From Rhizophlyctis rosea (taxonomy: Eukaryota; Chytridiomycota; Chytridiomycetes; Rhizophlyctidales; Rhizophlyctidaceae), in the NCBI GenBank assembly GCA_027596075.1, contig JADGJC010000342.1, positions 6,923 to 36,788 on the forward strand: a DNA stretch of 29,866 bases. Reading direction: 5' to 3'. The notes beneath the pieces were generated by a model. That model saw only the letters and a list, made by a program, of their open reading frames with translations. It was not told the DNA's origin and ran no database searches. Positions 20,605-28,834 of the stretch are shown here, one piece after another. A program made the position numbers and the translations under genes. The stretch's first letter is position 1; each line of letters opens with the position of its first letter.

Positions 20605-21600
20605 AGTAGGAAGAGAGTTGAAGTTCCTGGCGAAATATTTGAAATGCAAATAGATATTTGAATGATGTTGATCTAAAAATACACGAGCAAGCAGCCGAAG
20701 CATGGGACACATTGTGAGGATTGGATGTAGACTGATCAATTTCCATTGGCGTGTGGAGTAATTTACAGTTTGTTTCAACTATATCCATATGGTGACACGT
20801 GCTATGAGGAGGATGTCAGTTGTGGATTCACGGAGTCAAACGACAATCGGTGTATCTTACCTGCCTATGAATCCTTCCAAACAGCCCACAAATCATTCCA
20901 CGCAATCATCTTCTTTGCATCGCTGTTATGTCAACCATTGGACTGACTGATTCGGACAGAAAAAGAATGGATCAATAGGCAAGGCAGAAGTCCAGTGCCG
21001 AAACGGAGTGAGAGCGACGCTGCTAGAAGCCTTCGGCATTTGTTTTGCTCATGTACTGGCCGCCCATTCTCAGAGAGCTTTCCAATGGTCACGGCAACCC
21101 CCCAAAAGATCTTCGGGAGTTGATGCCTCCGTCCTCCCACTGTTAGGTCACTCCACGTCTTACCTGTATAGCTGGGAACCAGATAGTAGCGGGTACCACC
21201 TTAGCTCAACCAGCTCGGCCTTGTAGGTTAGGAACACTGACGGCCCAGATACCGCCAATTGCTCAACTAACCGCCTTGATTCCCGTAGGTCTATTCTAAT
21301 GATCAGTCATTGCCTTTGTACAGCCTTGACCTAGGCCCGTCTAGAGTGCTGGATAACATCAGTCAGCCAGTTCCCGGCGACCGGAGTCGACGCGGGCGCC
21401 CTGTATGTCACTCCACACCCCACACCATCTCCCCTTGCCACGGGGATCAGATGCAGACGTTACAGCCCGGACAGTGCTGGTGTACAGTGGAACCCATCCC
21501 CAGGTCTCCATGCCAAAAAGGCGTGGGGTCAGCACGCGAGGAACCCGTCTGTACAACCACACTTCCGTCAATGAAACCAGTTATTCTCCAGTCGACCAAG
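20540..21600. repeat. Segmental duplication, copy A (flank part)
   Basis: Matches 26790-28045 in the same orientation. The match begins in the last flippase intron (GATATGCTGCGTTCGCAATT versus GATATTGCGTTCGCATTTG), runs through the flippase 3' end, weakens around 20770-20960, and becomes strong again from about 20970. Long shared stretches include TTTGTTTTGCT, TACTGGCCGCCCATTC, GCTTTCCAATGGTCACGG, CGGCCCAGATACCGCCA and GATCAGTCATTGCCTTTG. I judge identity in the good part at roughly three quarters by eye. Confidence 0.88.
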
Positions 21601-21903
21601 TGTGAGTGATGATGTTCCGGTGATGATGGGAGCGACTATGTGCAGAGTTAGCGATTGCTCATGACAATTTGGTGGCAGTACTCCATACCTTGTCTTCGAA
21701 GAAATAAAATGATCCTTTACATGTTGATCCATAAGAGTTTCGCAGTTGGGGCTGGAGACATTGGCACAGTCAGCGAATGCTACACTGCGACATGAGTGCA
21801 GTCCGAAGGCTCCTACCAGCTGTGCTATCGTTTCGTGTGTGGATCGATACCAATGAGTAAACTGGGCAAAGACGACTGAAGCCACACGAGCAAAAAGTGA
21901 CAT
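20850..21903 (-). pseudogene. Unrecognised multi-exon minus-strand gene, copy A, probably decayed
   Basis: I cannot name the family. A possible first exon runs from ATG 21903 to 21689, starting MSLFARVASVVFAQF, which is signal-peptide-like, with donor GTATGG after it. Further conserved donor-like sites (minus strand) are GTAAGA after 21164 and GTAAGA after 20861; both have counterparts in copy B. One downstream frame is open in both copies (LPKIFWGVAVTIGKLSENG here, LPKIFSGVTVTIGKLSGNG in B), and about half of its differences are silent wobble changes, a sign of past selection. Upstream, the frame RRLVEQLAVSGPSVFLTYK is open here but shifted by one base in copy B. An adjacent block carries stops and indels in both copies. 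I could not assemble one intact product, so I call it decayed; a working gene with unseen splicing is possible. Confidence 0.45.
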
Positions 21904-22352
21904 ACCAGTTGAACAAGAAGTGCATATGGGGGGTCCAATAGCAACTATTATGTGTTGTGGAAGCGAGCTGACTATTGTGAGCTTGTGTGTTTCGTTCCGC
22001 AGCGGGTAAGTTGAAGCAGACACCGTTGGATTTTGTGTGTTTGAAGTCGAGGTGGTGAGAGAGAGAATTTGAAAACTTGAAAGAGTGGAACCTCTGGAAT
22101 GTTTGCGAACCTTTGACTGGCAAATGTAGATGAGTCACTCCGTGTCATCAGATCAAATCAAGTTACCACAGCCCGCCGTCTGGCTGGATCCAGTCCACAG
22201 ACGCCGCTAGAAAACACAGTCATCTGCGCGTCTGGGTAGTCCTGGCAATCCCCAATTCATAGATACCCTGAGAGCAGATACCCTAGTAGCAGGTACCTCT
22301 ATCCACCCACACTGGTGGTGGGTTGTAGAGTACATATACCCGTCAAATAGCT
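21904..22352. other. Intergenic between the divergent cassette genes, copy A
   Basis: Separates the minus-strand gene from Sec14-like copy A. Contains a short direct repeat of the AGATACCCT type (around 22259-22290) and ACATATACCC before the Sec14-like ATG. A related ACATATAACC element precedes copy B. No gene seen. Confidence 0.4.
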
Positions 22353-23634
22353 ATGGAAGCTCGGATTAGGAGAACGAAAACAGGTTAGCTGGGCTGGACG
22401 GACCGTGGAGGCAGAGCGCTGTCAGACTAACGCTGCCTGTCGTTCCACAAGGTTACATTGCCCTCGCCCCGCCAGAGGCTAACGAGTCGACCAAACTGGA
22501 ACAACTCAAAAAGCGGCTCCTAAAGGAAAAGAAACAGTCTCCCACTGACAGCACACTCCTCCGAATCCTCCGCAGTCGGAACGCAGAAGTGCAATCCGCC
22601 TTACACCGCTTTTGCGCCATACAGACTTGGCGGCTCGACGTCGGTGCCGAAGGAATTTTGGATAACTTTCACTTCGCCGAGGATGTTGTTCTCCAGAAGC
22701 TATACCCGCGGTTTTACCACGGCGTTGATCATTTTGGGCGGCCGTTGTATTTTGAGCGGCTTGGGAGCGCAGACTTAAGTTTGTTGTGGCAGATCACTGA
22801 CAGTCAAAGGTACGTGTGCCGAAATGGGTTAGGTGGGCATCTGTGGAGCGGGTCGTGGGGGAAGGCTATAGAGGTCATTCGACGCACATAAGCGCCAACT
22901 CGCCGAGGACTGAACTGGCCTGCTGATTGGTTATCGTGCAAACGCAGCGGGCGAATGACAGTAGAAGTCTATAGACTTGGGAAAATATAGTTGTTGATTT
23001 GTGACCTTGAAAGTTGTCGCGGGTCTGTGCGATCAACACATGATTAATAATCTCTCTCTTCAATCCTCCATCTTGTGGTTCCAGGACGTTGAACAGTTAT
23101 ATCTTCAATTTCGAGAAACTCACCCGCCAACGCCTCCCCACCTGATCCGAAGTCAGCGATCAAAGTATCATAGATGCTTGTATTATCCTCGACTTCGCAA
23201 CAACCAAAATCTCCCTCGTGCAAGACATCTGCATCCACGTCAACAAAATGTTCTCTCTTGCGGACCGCTACTATCCCGGGCTCATTCACAGGATTTACAT
23301 AATCCGGCCGCCGTACGGCATGGATACACTTCTCGCAGTATTCGAAGAATCATTACGAAGTAGGACAGTGATCTTCGGGGCAGACTATGAAAAGAAGCTG
23401 CGAGAGTTTATAAGGCCAGAGAATTTGCCTGTTGCGTATGGAGGCGTTTGTGAGTGCGTGGATTGTGAAAGGTCCGATCTTGGTCCATGGAAGGCGGCGG
23501 AAGGGGTGGATGATTGTTCATATGTAAGTACTCGCTCGAATCTGCCAACGGCGTGGTCATGATCGACCCGGCCAAATTCACTGATTGGGCTGTGCAGACG
23601 TTTGATATTGTGGTTGTGGGTGGTGGAGTTGTAT
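22353..23634 (+). pseudogene. Sec14-like (CRAL-TRIO) gene, copy A, broken by TGA
   Basis: Exons 22353-22383, 22452-22809, 23085-23523 and 23598-23634; all junctions keep frame (intron 1 has an ACTAAC branch site). CRAL-TRIO proteins bind and exchange phosphatidylinositol and other lipids between membranes. Visible: an N-terminal helical lobe with TLLRILRSRN, then YPRFYHGVDHFGRPLYFERL, NFEKLTRQRLP, ACIILDF, YYPGLIHRIYIIRPPYG, IFGADYEKKL and ENLPVAYGGVCEC with SDLGPW, the usual end of the domain. An in-frame TGA at 23143-23145 sits right after RLPT, where copy B has Cys (RLPAC), and cuts the protein in the lipid-binding lobe. The rest of the frame is intact to TGA at 23632-23634, so the break is young, a sequencing error, or read through. 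The lipid-domain sequence is more diverged than in copy B. Confidence 0.82.
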
Positions 23635-25065
23635 GAGGTGCTTGGTGCTGAGCGGCAAGGGTCTTTGGATACCAGTAAGTCATGCAAAGAGCAAGTGTAT
23701 GTCTGTCTTCGTTCAACGAGCTGAATGCTTCGCGCTTCAACACAGTCTGGCGAATATACCACTTGGTTACTATCTCGCACGAGGCGTCTGCGCGGTCTCT
23801 TCTGGCTTTGTTTTGTGGGGGTGTAAGAGCTGTCTGCTTGACAGAGGATGAAGGGGACGACGAGGAGGATGGGAAGGAGAAGGAGGAGTTTGAAGCATTT
23901 TTGACGGGGTTGGAGGATACGGTAGAAGTCGTGAAGATGGACGGAGATGCCAAACGGCGGTGTGTCGGGGCAGATGCAGTTGTTGGAGTTTTGACTCTCG
24001 GCGACTTGCGACGGTACGCCTGTGGGGAATATTATACTCTTAAGCTTGGAGTCAATCCGGACGAGGAGCGGCGGATGATAGTCCCGATTTTGGATTCACG
24101 ACTAGATCCTGTAGAAGTTGCTTGGGAGGATGAGGCTCCATCGAGTGTAATTGACACGTCGGGGCTGGATGCGATGTTTGCGTCTGATGATGCTGATCCG
24201 TTGGGTATGGGTGGGGCGGATATTTTAGGGCTGGGAGGGGATAATTTGTGGTGGGGTGATATGACTGATGCATCGTTGAATGGGGGTGCATTCTTGGGTG
24301 TAGATGTAAGTGTCATTTGTCAGATTCTTTTCTCTTGTGATAGCCAGTTTAAGATTTTACCACAGAATGCTGAGCTGGGGGGTGACTCTGCGGGTGATGG
24401 GAATGGGCGGGCGGACGGTGTTGCTGATGATGATGGGGACGACAATGGCGGCGGGTTGGAAGGGGTACGTATTACAAGTTGTTTATTTGATGGAAACGGC
24501 TACAGTGCAACTTTACTTATGTGGACATTTTAGAAGGGGAGGGGGGAGGGGAATTTGTCGAATCGGCTCAACCAGCATCACAGTGGTGATGAGGCTGAGG
24601 ATGACGCTGCGGATGGGGCTGAGGATGGGCGGGTAAATATCAGGCCTCATTGACGGGTCGGAAGCGTGGGTCTGTCTGGTCTTGTTGATTTTTCTCATCT
24701 GGCTATGTCAGGGACGTCCGGGGGTTGGAGGCGTGCGAGGGGGTCGTGGAGGAGGAGGAGGGGTGAGTTTATCAATTTCCCAAACCTCTTGATGAATCTG
24801 AATTTGCATGTAGGGTCGGGCGAGTCGGGGTAGGAGGGGTGGACGCTTGTCGAAGTCAGCTCCTTCACCTCCTCGTCGGAGCAGCCGACTAGCTCTGCTG
24901 GCCCAAAAACAAGCCGAGGCAGCAGTTGAGGAGGAGGGGAAGCGAGGAAGGTCCCTTGACAATGCAGACGAGATGAAGAGGGGTGGTGGGGGCGGTGGGC
25001 GTCGCGGTCCAAGGGGTGGTGCTGGTGGTGGTGGTGGTGGGGCGGGTGGTGGGGTTGTGGTTTAA
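23599..25065 (+). CDS. Gene with kleisin-like N-terminus and AT-hook/RGG tail; 5' end unresolved
   Basis: Exons ?-23674, 23746-24305, 24366-24464, 24534-24632, 24712-24762, 24814-25065; every junction keeps frame and the introns have proper ends. The first exon has no ATG; its frame is open from about 23563 and overlaps the last exon of Sec14-like copy A, so an upstream exon is missing or the gene is truncated. The start of the visible product (LYEVLGAERQGSLDTIW, then HEASARSLLALFCGGVRAV) resembles the Rad21/Rec8 N-terminus (MFYS..IL..KG.LGTIW, then ALR.S..LLLGVVRIY). This is a weak match. The middle is acidic. The tail is basic and Gly-rich with GRP, RGGRGGGG and RGRRGGR motifs and RRSSRLALLAQKQAEAA, fitting a DNA- or RNA-binding protein. 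The C-terminal winged helix that kleisins use to bind SMC heads is not present. Function is therefore open. Confidence 0.6.
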
Positions 25066-25577
25066 GGGAAGAGGGTGTTAAGACCCAAACTTGCTTCGCG
25101 TAGAATCATTTATTTGCTTAAATTGCTTGCTTGACTCATCAGATTGTAAAAAGTCACGAATACACTTTATTTTTGTTTTTCATCATGTTGGGTTGTGATG
25201 GAGAAATGTTATGCGTGGATGGCATTTGTGCTGCCGAAAACCAGGCTTCCAAGCACAATTGACGTACGTGAGGTCATGACACAGCCTGCAGGTTTGTGTT
25301 GTGGTTCATGCACTTCACAGACTCCAAGGTTCACATACGGCACGCACTTACATAGCCAGCTAAAATAAATTTTGGCGGTTGGGTGACGGGTCGACCGCTG
25401 GACTCTCCTTTATCTCCCTTTCTTCAACACAATTTTCACAATCGTCGGCGACCAGGGGAAGTAAGCCGACCTATGCAGCTCAAGGTAGGCACCGCCTGCA
25501 TGCAGCAACCCCCATCCTATTCATGACTTGTCTGCGCGTGCAGGCGTGCTTCTCGTTGCTCTTACATCGCAATGCAC
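25066..25577. other. Intergenic
   Basis: AT-richer 3' flank of the preceding gene, then the decayed upstream part of the E2 pseudogene. A GTAGGC...GTGCAG intron-like stretch at 25486-25543 may be remnant gene structure. Nothing else is supported. Confidence 0.4.
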
Positions 25578-26245
25578 ACTGCTGCCCCGCGTGAATATCA
25601 CACGACTGAAGCTCCCACCTCGTCCTTTACAAACAGTACCGCAGACACTCACACACCCTTACATGAAGGAGTAGCCTTATACGGAATCCGTGCAACTCCT
25701 CACGAAGACAACCTCCTATATGCCGACAATATGTTCACCGGTTCCAGTCAATTACCCTTTGGAAGGTCGGTCTCGCTTCTACGCTGGCACCTCTTGAAAC
25801 ATGCCAAACAGCACAAGTACAGGCGGCATCTTCAAAACTCGAGCTTTTCCTTCCCGAGGACTATCCCATGGCGCCTCTAGAAGTCTGCCCTTCGCCAGTA
25901 TCTCCCGACATTGAAAAGCTTGGTCTGCCTGGATATCTTGAAAGGTTCGTCATCTCCCTGCAGTCAGTATGAGCTTTTCGGAAGGATTGGTTATGACAAT
26001 TCGTTGCACACATCACTTAGATGAATGGTCGCCGGCTTTGCATAAATGGACAGTCCTATAAGCAATACAGTCGCTGCTTTCTGCTTCCAATGCTGGTATG
26101 CGATAAATATTGTACGAACATTCAATGTCCGGCTCATTTATTGACTGCCATGATTCCTGAAGATGACCAACCCGCGAACGACGTTGCCCAGAACTGGAAG
26201 GATGATGAGAAGGCCGCCATTGCTACCGGTGAGGCTGAGATTTAG
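25578..26245 (+). pseudogene. Unprocessed pseudogene of a UBC13-type ubiquitin-conjugating enzyme (E2)
   Basis: Pieces follow UBC13 (UBE2N) in order: LPR plus a decayed first helix (25580-), GIRATPHEDNLLYADN (matching GI.ATPHEDN), SSQLPFG, then GGIFK, then after a one-base shift LELFLPEDYPMAPLEV, then DIEKLG, DEWSPAL, AIQSLLSAS, and QPANDVAQNWKDDEKAAIA, ending at TAG 26243-26245. Family members make Lys63-linked ubiquitin chains with an inactive E2 partner. Introns remain where pieces join (for example GTTCGT...CACTTAG before DEWSPAL), so this arose by DNA duplication, not from mRNA. It is dead: an extra A in the run before CTCGAGCTT, a TAA after KWTVL, and the active-site Cys lost (family GRICLD reads GLPGYL). 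Confidence 0.88.
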
Positions 26246-26300
26246 CTCTATCAAGATCATCATACGGTTGCTGACTGACCGCCTCAAAGCTCACCACTGG

Positions 26301-26461
26301 ACCATCAAATACGAAAGAGGATGACCCATCCCGTTAGAGTCTTGGTCTAGCGTGATGAATTGACACTGGGAGGCAGCAATCAGTTCTTATTGGCTGGTGA
26401 GAAGGGGGAATGGAAGTTCGACACGTTGTGCGATTTGCACGATACGTCGACCATCACTCGG
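26301..26461 (+). pseudogene. Fragment of translation initiation factor eIF4A
   Basis: The frame starting at 26321 reads MTHPVRVLV, TAG, then [19 protein letters not shown] and [17 protein letters not shown]. This is the start of the second RecA domain of the DEAD-box helicase eIF4A (family pattern [20 protein letters not shown] and [18 protein letters not shown]). The TAG at 26348-26350 replaces the Lys codon of LVK. Upstream TIKY may be a remnant of the TTKFM segment with an insertion. Similarity fades on both sides: no Walker A, DEAD, or HRIGRSGR motif is seen, so only about 50 codons of a ~400-codon gene remain. It lies 55 bases after the E2 pseudogene on the same strand. Confidence 0.87.
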
Positions 26462-26789
26462 GACTCTTTGTTTTCGAAACAGTTCCTCACAATCTTCCGA
26501 TCAACCTGATTTCGCAACCTACACCAACCTCCTATCCCCGCATACCCACACATTGTCCTTCTAGTTACCTACCGCGCAAGCGTTCTGCAGCCCGCTCCCT
26601 CGCAGCCTGCATCCGTCACCACATCGTTACATCAGTTCAGTAAGCTTTGACAGGAATTGTACCATACCGTCTTCTCCCTGTCGTCGGAGTGGCTCAAAGG
26701 CTTCTGGCTGAAAGTTATAAATTGGCCTCGGGTGGTAAAAGTGAAGACACACAGAGCTACGCTGTTAGCACGTTGCACAGAGCCGCTCC
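26462..26789. other. No recognisable gene
   Basis: May contain further decayed eIF4A sequence (no motif visible) and the unclear left border of duplication copy B. Confidence 0.4.
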
Positions 26790-28045
26790 TTGAGAGTTTA
26801 TTTCTGTTCATGAGTTGGTTGACAATGAAGTGCTAATGATATTGCGTTCGCATTTGTAAGAGGAAGTCCAGAGGTTATACGGGATTAATGTTGGGTCTGC
26901 TGAATGTGAAGTATCTGTGCGAATAGATGGAAGATGTTGATCCAATGATACGCGATCAGGGCGCAGTATGGAACGCATTGTGAACATTGATGCGGGCTGA
27001 TGTATGTTCTATTGACGTTTAGAGTATTCACAGTTTGCTTTCGTGTATATGAATGTCATGCTTTTCGTGTATATGAATGTCATGCTTTTCGTGTATATTG
27101 AGGTATGATGTGCTTGCTGTGAAGTGAATATTACTTTTAAGGAGTTACAACGAAAAGCAGAGTGGCTTACCTGATTGACCCTTCTCCAAACTACCCAACC
27201 ACATCATCTACACGATCAGAGTTGCTCTGAGATATGTTCATATGTCGAAAAGCATGCTGTGGAGTGAACATTGACGGTGAGACGACGGAATTGGAATCGC
27301 AAAGGGAAGCAAATCGGCTTACCTGACTGGCTTTCATCCAAACTGCCGACCAAATAGTTGACGTAAACATCCCCTCCCTTGTCGCCGTCACGGTAACACT
27401 GGAACTCAACCGAATCGCTTGGATTAATAACAGGCAGAAGTCCAGCGCGAAAATGGAGAGGAAGCGACGGTGATGGGAAGTCCTTCGACATTTGTTTTGC
27501 TGGTGTACTGGCCGCCCATTCCCGGAAAGCTTTCCAATGGTCACGGTAACCCCCGAAAAGATCTTCGGAAGTTGATATGTCCGCCCTTCCACTATCCGTC
27601 ACCCCTCACACTCACCTGTAATGCTGGGAACCGCAACCATTGCAGCTCAACCAGCTGAACCTTGTAGGCTAGGAACTTGACGGCCCAGATACCGCCATAT
27701 GCTCGACTAGCCGCCTTGATCCCCTTGCGGGGTTCTATACTACAGATCAGTCATTGCCTTTGCAGGGCCTTGACTTAAGCCAGTCTCAGAGTGCTGGTAG
27801 ATATCAGTCGGCCGGTTCCCAGTGCGTTCCGTGCTCGATGGCGACGGAGGGTTGCAACCAGTTCCCCTGTATATCTTTCCACAAACTGGTACACCGTCTC
27901 TCCTTGCCACGGAGATCTGATGCAGACTATCGGCCAGAATATGCTGGTGCATAGCAGAACCGGACCTCGGGCCTCCGTGCCAAAAAGGCAGCGGGTTGAC
28001 ACATCGGGGTACCTGTCTATACAACCACATTTCTGTCTTTGTCAA
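26790..28045. repeat. Segmental duplication, copy B (flank part)
   Basis: Counterpart of 20540-21600, same orientation. It starts with a relic of the flippase 3' end (GCGTTCGCATTTGTAAGAGGAAGTCC, around 26844-26870, versus the last intron and exon of the flippase) but has no other flippase sequence. It is longer than copy A by an internal expansion at about 27040-27420, with a tandem 24-mer and two related exon/donor units ending CAG/GTAAGCC on the minus strand (donors at 27165-27170 and 27317-27322). Confidence 0.88.
27042..27098. repeat. Tandem repeat, 24-bp unit, about 2.4 copies
   Basis: Unit CGTGTATATGAATGTCATGC plus TTTT, two perfect copies (27042-27065, 27066-27089) and the start of a third. 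Absent from duplication copy A. Confidence 0.95.
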
Positions 28046-28230
28046 TAAGCGTCCAAGTTTGGTGTCGAAAAAGGAGGTATGGAGATATTGTGACGATACT
28101 GGAGAGTGGGAGGAAGAAATGAGACACTAATCGTAGGAACCCAAGCTCCGCGCTTTAGCTCATACCTCTAGGTTCCATGAAGCGTAATATGCGACCAACA
28201 ACAGTGTCGGCTTTTCAGACAAATTTTGAT
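27150..28230 (-). pseudogene. Unrecognised multi-exon minus-strand gene, copy B, probably decayed
   Basis: Paralogue of the minus-strand gene at 20850-21903. Donor-like sites are conserved at the same places: GTATGA near 28170, GTGAGT at 27615-27610, GTAAGC at 27322-27317 and 27170-27165. One open frame gives LPKIFSGVTVTIGKLSGNG, the counterpart of copy A. A second overlapping frame (27216-27602) is also open and gives RDHWKAFREWAASTPAKQM and VEFQCYRDGDKGGDVYVNYL. In copy A that second frame has two stops, so the true frame is uncertain. The RRLVEHMAVSGPS stretch is followed by a one-base deletion relative to copy A. No family recognised; the two related donor units hint at internal exon duplication. 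Confidence 0.42.
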
Positions 28231-28834
28231 TCGCTGTTACCGCAAACATAGTTGTGCAAGTGAGCATCGTGGGCGCAAGTTTAGACAGAGAATCACAAGC
28301 TGACAGTGCTCACCTACTTGCCAACAAATGTGGGCGTCTAGCGTCTGAGCCTGTTTCGATACTTGTTGTTCAAGGCGGCGTGTCTAGTTTCTGAGACAAG
28401 CGCACGGAGGATCAGTATGGGCCGCCGGGACTCGCAGCGGAGTTGAACAACAGTGGAGCGAAGTGGGACTTACCGCTATACAAATGACTGACAGCTACCC
28501 CGTCGCCGAGACTTTTCGCAGGCAGTTGTGGGATTGAACCCCCACTGTGAGCTTGGCAGGTGAAAAGTGGGTAGATACTACCGGTAGATACTTGGAAACT
28601 AAGAGGTGGTGAGATGGAAGAGAGGCCCTCTTTTTAGTTTCCAAGTATCTACCGGTGATGAATCATTGTGAGTCACTGAGGTGACATCACCAGGTCACGT
28701 GCTCGCGTTTTGTTTACCTTGGGCCTCACTAGAGTCACTACTTAGGTGGCTATCCACAGGATGTCCAACTCACCTGCATCCACAACCAAATCTGCACATA
28801 TAACCGGCAGCGTCCCATATACAAATCACCAACC
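28231..28834. other. Intergenic between the divergent cassette genes, copy B
   Basis: Contains the inverted repeat at 28580-28656 and a TATA-like ACATATAACC about 40 bases before the Sec14-like ATG. No gene is supported. Confidence 0.4.
28580..28656. repeat. Perfect 23-bp inverted repeat with 31-nt loop
   Basis: Arms ACCGGTAGATACTTGGAAAC plus TAA (28580-28602) and its exact complement (28634-28656). Short AGAGG/CCTCT pairing could extend the stem with a bulge. A second, partial copy of GTAGATACT lies just to the left (28571-28579). It lies 178 bases upstream of the Sec14-like copy B ATG. It could be a tiny inverted-repeat element or a hairpin; no target-site duplication is obvious. Confidence 0.95.

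Noticed and set aside
23598..23634. TFDIVVVGGGVV read as a Rossmann FAD-binding start
   Set aside because: Only twelve residues before a TGA, and they form the spliced C-terminus of Sec14-like copy A; no further oxidoreductase motif follows in any frame.
20540..28045. Duplication as a transposon with terminal repeats
   Set aside because: No transposase, reverse transcriptase, long terminal repeat or matching terminal inverted repeats at the edges; left border is inside a flippase intron.
28525..28560. tRNA T-arm-like sequence (GTGGG-loop with TTCAAT-CCCAC, minus strand)
   Set aside because: Loop is one base too long, and no acceptor stem, D-arm or anticodon arm can be drawn around it.
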